Origin: Chengkuizengella axinellae
GTDB taxonomy: Bacteria > Bacillota > Bacilli > Paenibacillales > KCTC-33759
Length of the DNA: 64,000 bases
Assembly: GCF_030730905.1 (NCBI RefSeq)
Contig: NZ_JAVAMP010000008.1
Coordinates: forward strand, 62,001 to 126,000
Reading direction: 5' to 3'
Shown: positions 60,026 to 64,000 of the stretch, piece by piece
Position numbering within the stretch: the first letter of the stretch is position 1
Layout of the letters: every line of letters starts with the position of its first letter
Notes under the pieces: generated by a model
What the model was told of the DNA's origin: nothing
Databases searched by the model: none
What the model saw: only the letters and a program-made list of their open reading frames with translations
Position numbers and translations under genes: made by a program

Positions 60026-60054
60026 ATCATATAATATTCTGAAAATTGAGTCAA
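60026..60054 (-). promoter_or_regulatory. Sigma-A promoter of the oligopeptide operon
   Basis: Reverse strand TTGACT (60049-60054), 17 nt, TATGAT (60026-60031). Confidence 0.75.
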
Positions 60055-60169
60055 GATGAAAATGTTTTCATTTTGTAGATTTTGTGTATTTTTTTATCCA
60101 TTCGTTTTTTTTCGTAAGAAAAATGTATATAATTCTGTTTTTAATAGAAATAACTGGATGGAATATACA

Positions 60170-60345
60170 ATAAGAGGCTTTTTAAAAGGTGATTAATGAG
60201 GAGTTGAATTTCAGGTTGTTGCTGAAGACCCAGCCTTGCGGGAACTATAAGGATAATCAGAGAATGCTCCTAAACCGTACTCAAGGATTTTATCGAGGTT
60301 TCAATCCTAATACTTAATGTTTAAGCTTAAAGAGATTTGATAAAT
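60170..60345 (+). other. Structured, less AT-rich segment of unknown nature
   Basis: Between the opp promoter and the orphan gene lies about 170 nt that is visibly richer in G and C than its flanks and has several short complementary runs (GGATT/AATCC). On the + strand a short tail reads GVEFQVVAEDPALREL and then a stop. This could be the 3' end of a lost gene, such as a TnpB-type transposon tail with its guide RNA, or a small RNA. I cannot decide from sequence alone. Confidence 0.3.
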
Positions 60346-60411
60346 GAAATTTGAGTGTTTATATTTGAAAACTAAATTTTAATTTAATTGTCGAATACAC
60401 TCTATATATCA

Positions 60412-60888
60412 TCAATTAGGGATGCATGTGATTTCTTTTTTAATTTTTTGATTTTCTTTTCCGAAGGTAATCTCTATATGATGATCTAAACGTTTCTCAA
60501 CTTCTACATTTTTAAGTTCTATATTGTCGTTTGCTCTAGCAAAATCACTTTTAAGTTTTTGGAGCAATTGTTTATCATATTTAATGTTGTTCTTTCTTTC
60601 AATAGCATCAGCTACAGTCATTTTCATACCAGCTACTTCACAAACCGTTTTAGCATTTGATTCTACAATAGCAGACATAATAAATTTTCTATTATCCATT
60701 AAATCTCTTACAGACTGCAATTTAGATCTTACTTTTTCTTCATATTGCTTGTTGTTAGAATATCCTTTCACCACGCCTTTAGTTCCTTTTACAAAAGAAA
60801 CAAAATTACTATCATTTAATGACTTTATAATTCTATCATTTAATGACTTTAATTCTCTTAAAGCACGGTTGATTGATATTGTTCTCAT
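60412..60888 (-). CDS. Phage-like protein of unknown function
   Basis: The 158-residue protein starts MRTISINRALRELKSLNDRI and contains RKFIMSAIVESNAKTVCEVA and MTVADAIERKNNIKYDKQLL, mostly charged helices. From memory this resembles small proteins carried by Firmicutes phages (SINRAL...SNAxT...VADAIERK pattern). No phage genes surround it. GGGGG precedes the ATG at 60886-60888. It may be a prophage relic or a domesticated gene. Confidence 0.65.
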   Translation of the reverse strand: MRTISINRALRELKSLNDRIIKSLNDSNFVSFVKGTKGVVKGYSNNKQYEEKVRSKLQSVRDLMDNRKFIMSAIVESNAKTVCEVAGMKMTVADAIERKNNIKYDKQLLQKLKSDFARANDNIELKNVEVEKRLDHHIEITFGKENQKIKKEITCIPN

Positions 60889-61238
60889 ATGAAGCCCCCA
60901 ATTATTATACATTAATTAATTTAGCAGTATTAAAATATCGAATTATTATTCTAGCATCCATAAAATGATAAATCAACCCTACGAATAAACGATTTTATTA
61001 CTTATACCATTTCCTTATCAGATTGATATTCGCTTAATTCTTCTGAAATACCGATTATACCACAATATACCAGAAACTGATCGCTTTTTATATATCCTCG
61101 TTAAAATTTGCATGTCTATGTCAAATTAATGCTACAAATCACAAGAATGTAGAGGTAATACAAGAATGTAAGTCATAAATAGCGAATATGAATTTAATGA
61201 GAACGATTACATGATTTAAAAACAAAGGAGGAAATGAA
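60889..61238. other. Gene-free region upstream of the GH3 gene
   Basis: AT-rich, 350 bp. It contains a direct repeat ACAAGAATGTA at 61141-61151 and 61160-61170 (19 bp apart) in the region where an activator of the GH3 gene could bind. Three ATACC motifs, 9-10 nt apart, lie near 61050. No gene is seen. Confidence 0.4.
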
Positions 61239-63101
61239 ATGAAGATATACATGCATAAATCATTATCTCGTAAAAGATTATTCATTATCTTATTGAGCAT
61301 AGTCACAATACTAAGCCTACTAATCCCTACTTTAGGAAATCCAAGTGTGGTAAATGGAGAGGTCCTAGTTTATCAAGATCCAACTGCAGCTATTCCTGAT
61401 AGAGTATCAGACCTAGTATCACGAATGAGTTTGAATGAAAAAATTGGCCAAATGACACAGGTTGATCGTAGATACTTAAATAGTGATCAAGATATTGCAA
61501 CCTATTATTTAGGCTCGTTATTAAGTGGTGGCGGGTCTGCACCTACTCCCAATACGCCAGAAGCTTGGGCAGATATGTATGATCAATATCAATCCATTGC
61601 TTTATCTAGCAATCTAGGTATTCCTTTGATTTATGGCATTGATGCTGTACATGGACATAATAATGTATATGGAGCAACAATTTTCCCGCATAACATTGGT
61701 TTAGGAGCAACTAGAAATCCCGCTTTATTAAAACAAATAGGTGAAGCTACTGCAAAAGAAGTGGCAGGAACTGGGATAGACTGGACGTTTGCACCAGCTC
61801 TCAGTGTAGCTAGAAATGAACGTTGGGGAAGAACCTACGAAAGTTTTGGAGAAGATCCTGAAATTGCAAGTTCATATGCAACAATAATCGAAGGATTGCA
61901 AGGTACAAATTTAAACGATCCAGCAACCATTTTAGCAACAGCAAAACATTGGGTGGGAGATGGCGGTACCACTGGAGGAGATGATCAAGGAGACACACAA
62001 ATTTCTGAACAAGAATTAAGGGACATTCACATAGCTCCGTATCTCAATGCGATTAATAGTGGGGTTGGATCAATAATGATATCTTATAGTAGCTGGAATG
62101 GAGAAAAGCTACATGGACATGATTATTTAATTAATGATGTTTTAAAGGGTGAATTAGGGTTTGATGGTTTTATCGTATCTGATTGGGCCGCAATAGATCA
62201 ATTGCCCGGTGATTACGCTAGTGATGTAAGGGATTCTATTAATGCAGGAATAGATATGATCATGGTACCAGATAATTATGTGAATTTTATAAACACACTT
62301 AGAACAGAAGTCAATGAGGGGCGAATTGCTATGACTCGAATTGATGATGCAGTGGAAAGAATCTTAACGAAGAAGTTTGAGCTGGGATTATTCGAAAGCC
62401 CTTACACCGATCGAACATACACAGCAACAGTTGGATCACAAGCACATAGAGACATTGCAAGAGATGCAGTAAGACAATCCCTAGTCCTTCTTAAAAATGA
62501 AGGAAACATCCTACCCCTTTCTAAAAATTTAAATAAAGTTTTTGTAGCAGGAAAAAATGCCGATAATATAGGATATCAATCAGGTGGCTGGTCTATTAGC
62601 TGGCAAGGAAGTGGAGGAGATATCACACCAGGTACTACTATATTAGAAGGAATTCAAAATGCAGTCTCTCCATCTACAACAGTCACATACAATGAAAGAG
62701 GGATAGGCATAAAGTCGGATTATGATGTTGCTATCGTTGTTATAGGTGAGAAACCTTATGCTGAAGGAAATGGAGATAAACCAGGTAATTTTGGATTAGA
62801 GAGAACAGACCTAGCTGTATTAGACAAAATGAAAAGAGCTGGTGTTCCTATCGTCGTTATCTTAGTATCAGGGAGACCTCTTATTGTTACAGATCAACTA
62901 GCTGATTGGAATGCTTTTGTAGAAGCTTGGCTTCCTGGAACTGAAGGTGGCGGAGTTGCTGATGTGTTATTTGGTGATTACAATTTCACTGGCACCTTAC
63001 CAATGAGCTGGCCACGAACCGGAGATCAAATTCCAATCAATATTGGTGATTCACAATATGATCCATTATTCCCATATGGTTACGGTTTAACTTTTCCTTA
63101 G
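61239..63101 (+). CDS. Secreted GH3 beta-glucosidase / exoglucanase
   Basis: The 620-residue enzyme has a signal peptide (LFIILLSIVTILSLLIPTLG). The N-terminal GH3 domain has RVSDLVSRMSLNEKIGQMTQ, IPLIYGIDAVHGHNNVYGAT, GRTYESFGEDPEIASSYAT, TAKHWVGDGGT and FIVSDWAAIDQLP (nucleophile Asp in SDW). The C-terminal alpha/beta domain has VLLKNEGNILPLSKN and FGDYNFTGTLPMSWPRT. It fits exo-1,3/1,4-beta-glucanases (ExoP-like) that release glucose from beta-glucans. GGAGG precedes the ATG. Confidence 0.92.
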   Translation: MKIYMHKSLSRKRLFIILLSIVTILSLLIPTLGNPSVVNGEVLVYQDPTAAIPDRVSDLVSRMSLNEKIGQMTQVDRRYLNSDQDIATYYLGSLLSGGGSAPTPNTPEAWADMYDQYQSIALSSNLGIPLIYGIDAVHGHNNVYGATIFPHNIGLGATRNPALLKQIGEATAKEVAGTGIDWTFAPALSVARNERWGRTYESFGEDPEIASSYATIIEGLQGTNLNDPATILATAKHWVGDGGTTGGDDQGDTQISEQELRDIHIAPYLNAINSGVGSIMISYSSWNGEKLHGHDYLINDVLKGELGFDGFIVSDWAAIDQLPGDYASDVRDSINAGIDMIMVPDNYVNFINTLRTEVNEGRIAMTRIDDAVERILTKKFELGLFESPYTDRTYTATVGSQAHRDIARDAVRQSLVLLKNEGNILPLSKNLNKVFVAGKNADNIGYQSGGWSISWQGSGGDITPGTTILEGIQNAVSPSTTVTYNERGIGIKSDYDVAIVVIGEKPYAEGNGDKPGNFGLERTDLAVLDKMKRAGVPIVVILVSGRPLIVTDQLADWNAFVEAWLPGTEGGGVADVLFGDYNFTGTLPMSWPRTGDQIPINIGDSQYDPLFPYGYGLTFP

Positions 63102-63112
63102 AATTTTTTAGT

Positions 63113-63127
63113 GGGGGCATTGCCCCC
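63113..63127 (+). terminator. Terminator of the GH3 gene
   Basis: GGGGGC-ATT-GCCCCC followed by a moderately T-rich stretch, 11 nt after the stop. Confidence 0.75.
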
Positions 63128-63247
63128 TTATTCATTTACAAACATACTCGCTTAATCAATCCTTCAATTGCTTCATATATAGTAATGCTTCAAATGATTC
63201 TTTACACTGTACGATTCAAAAATTCACAAACCTTGTTTTGACTTTCT

Positions 63248-63562
63248 TTAAGATGAACTGTTCATTTTTTTTTGAACTTTCATTACCTTTTCAGTCATTT
63301 TCAATGGTTTATCTCTTCGATCATCAATTCTAATGTTCGTAGCCACTCTATGTGCACCTTTATTGAAGGGTACTTCATGAATCACCTTTATAACTTCAAA
63401 CAAATCATCCAACTCTCCTTCAATCAGAGTGCTCATAGGAGTAAGTTGAACTTTTACTTTATCTTTAAATTGATCTAGTGTTTTATGGATTTCAGCTACA
63501 AAATCACTCACACTAGAACTATTTGTACCTATTGGAATTATGGTTATATCTACAATCGCCAT
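63248..63562 (-). CDS. MTH1187-family thiamine-binding protein
   Basis: The 104-residue single-domain protein has AIVDITIIPIGTNSSSVSDF, MSTLIEGELDDLFEVI and PFNKGAHRVATNIRIDDR, all signature parts of the MTH1187/YkoF-like (DUF77) family, which binds thiamine or HMP. It is probably a cytoplasmic binding protein. AGGAG precedes the ATG. Confidence 0.9.
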   Translation of the reverse strand: MAIVDITIIPIGTNSSSVSDFVAEIHKTLDQFKDKVKVQLTPMSTLIEGELDDLFEVIKVIHEVPFNKGAHRVATNIRIDDRRDKPLKMTEKVMKVQKKMNSSS

Positions 63563-63616
63563 TTTGCAATACTCCTTTCAAATTTCACAAATTTTTTTTA
63601 AAAAATCACTTTTATA

Positions 63617-64000
63617 TTACTTCTTTCTAATTCTAAATACTTTACCTGAATTTACTTTAAGCAATTCCCCAGTTTCTATTTTTATTAAGGATTGAGTAGA
63701 TCCTCCTCCGGTATATATGTAATCTTTTTCCAGTACCTTTAAATCTACTAAAAACAAAGCATTAAATCCAAAGGAAGGAACGCCACCCACAGGAAAACCA
63801 GTCCTTCTAAACACTTCTTCTTCAGATGCCAATTTTGGTCTATGATCTAAATTCAAGACCTTATAAACCCTCGAAGTACTTGCACGATCTTCTCCTTTCA
63901 CAATAGCAACAATTAATCTGTCAGTATCATCTACCATACAAACGTTTTTTACAAATTCATCAACTTTCTCATTTACTGCTGCGGCAGCGTCTGAAACCGA
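63617..64000 (-). CDS. YbaK/EbsC-family aminoacyl-tRNA deacylase (partial, N-terminus off the right edge)
   Basis: The frame is open to the window edge and reads SVSDAAAAVNEKVDEFVKNV, then LIVAIVKGEDRASTS, LASEEEVFRRTGFPVGGVPS, FLVDLKVLEKDYIYTGGGST. This is the YbaK/ProX editing fold, with the conserved Gly-rich GFPVGGVPSFG, which hydrolyses mischarged aminoacyl-tRNAs. The N-terminal part is missing from the window. An internal ATG at 63935-63937 is not a good start because conserved sequence precedes it. Confidence 0.85.
   Translation of the reverse strand, partial: SVSDAAAAVNEKVDEFVKNVCMVDDTDRLIVAIVKGEDRASTSRVYKVLNLDHRPKLASEEEVFRRTGFPVGGVPSFGFNALFLVDLKVLEKDYIYTGGGSTQSLIKIETGELLKVNSGKVFRIRKK

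Noticed and set aside
1-64000. CRISPR arrays, tRNA or rRNA genes, complete insertion sequences
   Set aside because: Read on both strands; no regularly spaced repeats, no tRNA/rRNA core sequences and no transposase gene seen.

Overview
This 64 kb window is chromosomal DNA of a low-GC, spore-forming member of the Bacillales (Firmicutes). The signs are strong AGGAGG-type ribosome binding sites, frequent TTG and GTG starts, AT-rich intergenic DNA, rho-independent terminators, a consensus CcpA (cre) site, a CgeB-type spore glycosyltransferase and several promoters of the late mother-cell sigma-K type. I cannot name the genus with confidence; a Paenibacillaceae-like organism would fit. There are no rRNA or tRNA genes, no CRISPR array and no complete mobile element.

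Layout. (1) 1-7.3 kb: small stand-alone enzymes (three GNAT acetyltransferases, cupin, creatininase-family amidohydrolase, M28 peptidase, methyltransferase, metallophosphoesterase, two HAD phosphatases). (2) 7.3-22.8 kb: a spore-surface glycosylation island. Six paralogous small Cys-containing beta-rich proteins (called P1 to P6 here) are interleaved with two paralogous GT2-TPR glycosyltransferases, a CDP-deoxysugar set (rfbF, rfbG, epimerase), a dTDP-rhamnose set lacking rmlB (rmlA, rmlC, rmlD), a GT2-methyltransferase fusion, another GT2 and a CgeB-like glycosyltransferase. (3) 22.9-41.8 kb: general metabolism, including a flavin disulfide-reductase-like enzyme, CBS protein, RarD, class V aminotransferase, ABC-2 exporter, bifunctional glutathione synthetase (gshF) beside a Cys-rich MarR regulator, an ankyrin membrane protein, a multicopper oxidase, a kelch protein, an Ada-AlkA fusion, a fatty acid desaturase and YitT. 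(4) 42-60 kb: a hydroxyproline catabolic cluster (4-hydroxyproline epimerase, three- or four-part D-hydroxyproline dehydrogenase, pyrroline-4-hydroxy-2-carboxylate deaminase, ketoglutarate-semialdehyde dehydrogenase, GntR regulator, MFS transporter) next to an oligopeptide ABC transporter. (5) 60-64 kb: a phage-like orphan, a secreted GH3 glucosidase, a thiamine-binding protein and a partial YbaK/EbsC deacylase.

The most interesting system is the spore glycosylation island. At least six promoters share CATAC (or TATAC) - 16/17 nt - (C/A)ATANNNTA, the layout of sigma-K promoters. They stand in front of P genes, a remnant glycosyltransferase and the cgeB-like gene, and a seventh match precedes rmlA. 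In front of four P-gene starts the -10 box lies 31-32 nt from the start codon. Four upstream regions also carry an AGCACATT box, 39-40 or 29 nt farther upstream. Of six P genes, three are intact and three carry single lesions: a start codon changed to ATC, a 1-nt deletion at codon 4, and a 7-bp tandem duplication. A third GT2-TPR glycosyltransferase survives only as a frameshifted 5' stub. This looks like a recently expanded, now partly decaying (or switching) repertoire of glycosylated spore-surface proteins.

A second regulatory circuit is also readable. The palindrome AATGGTCTAACCATT lies just downstream of a sigma-A promoter before the GntR regulator gene. The same palindrome plus a variant lies just downstream of another sigma-A promoter before the oligopeptide transporter operon. 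This suggests that one regulator couples peptide uptake (possibly collagen-derived) to hydroxyproline breakdown, with a cre site adding carbon catabolite control.
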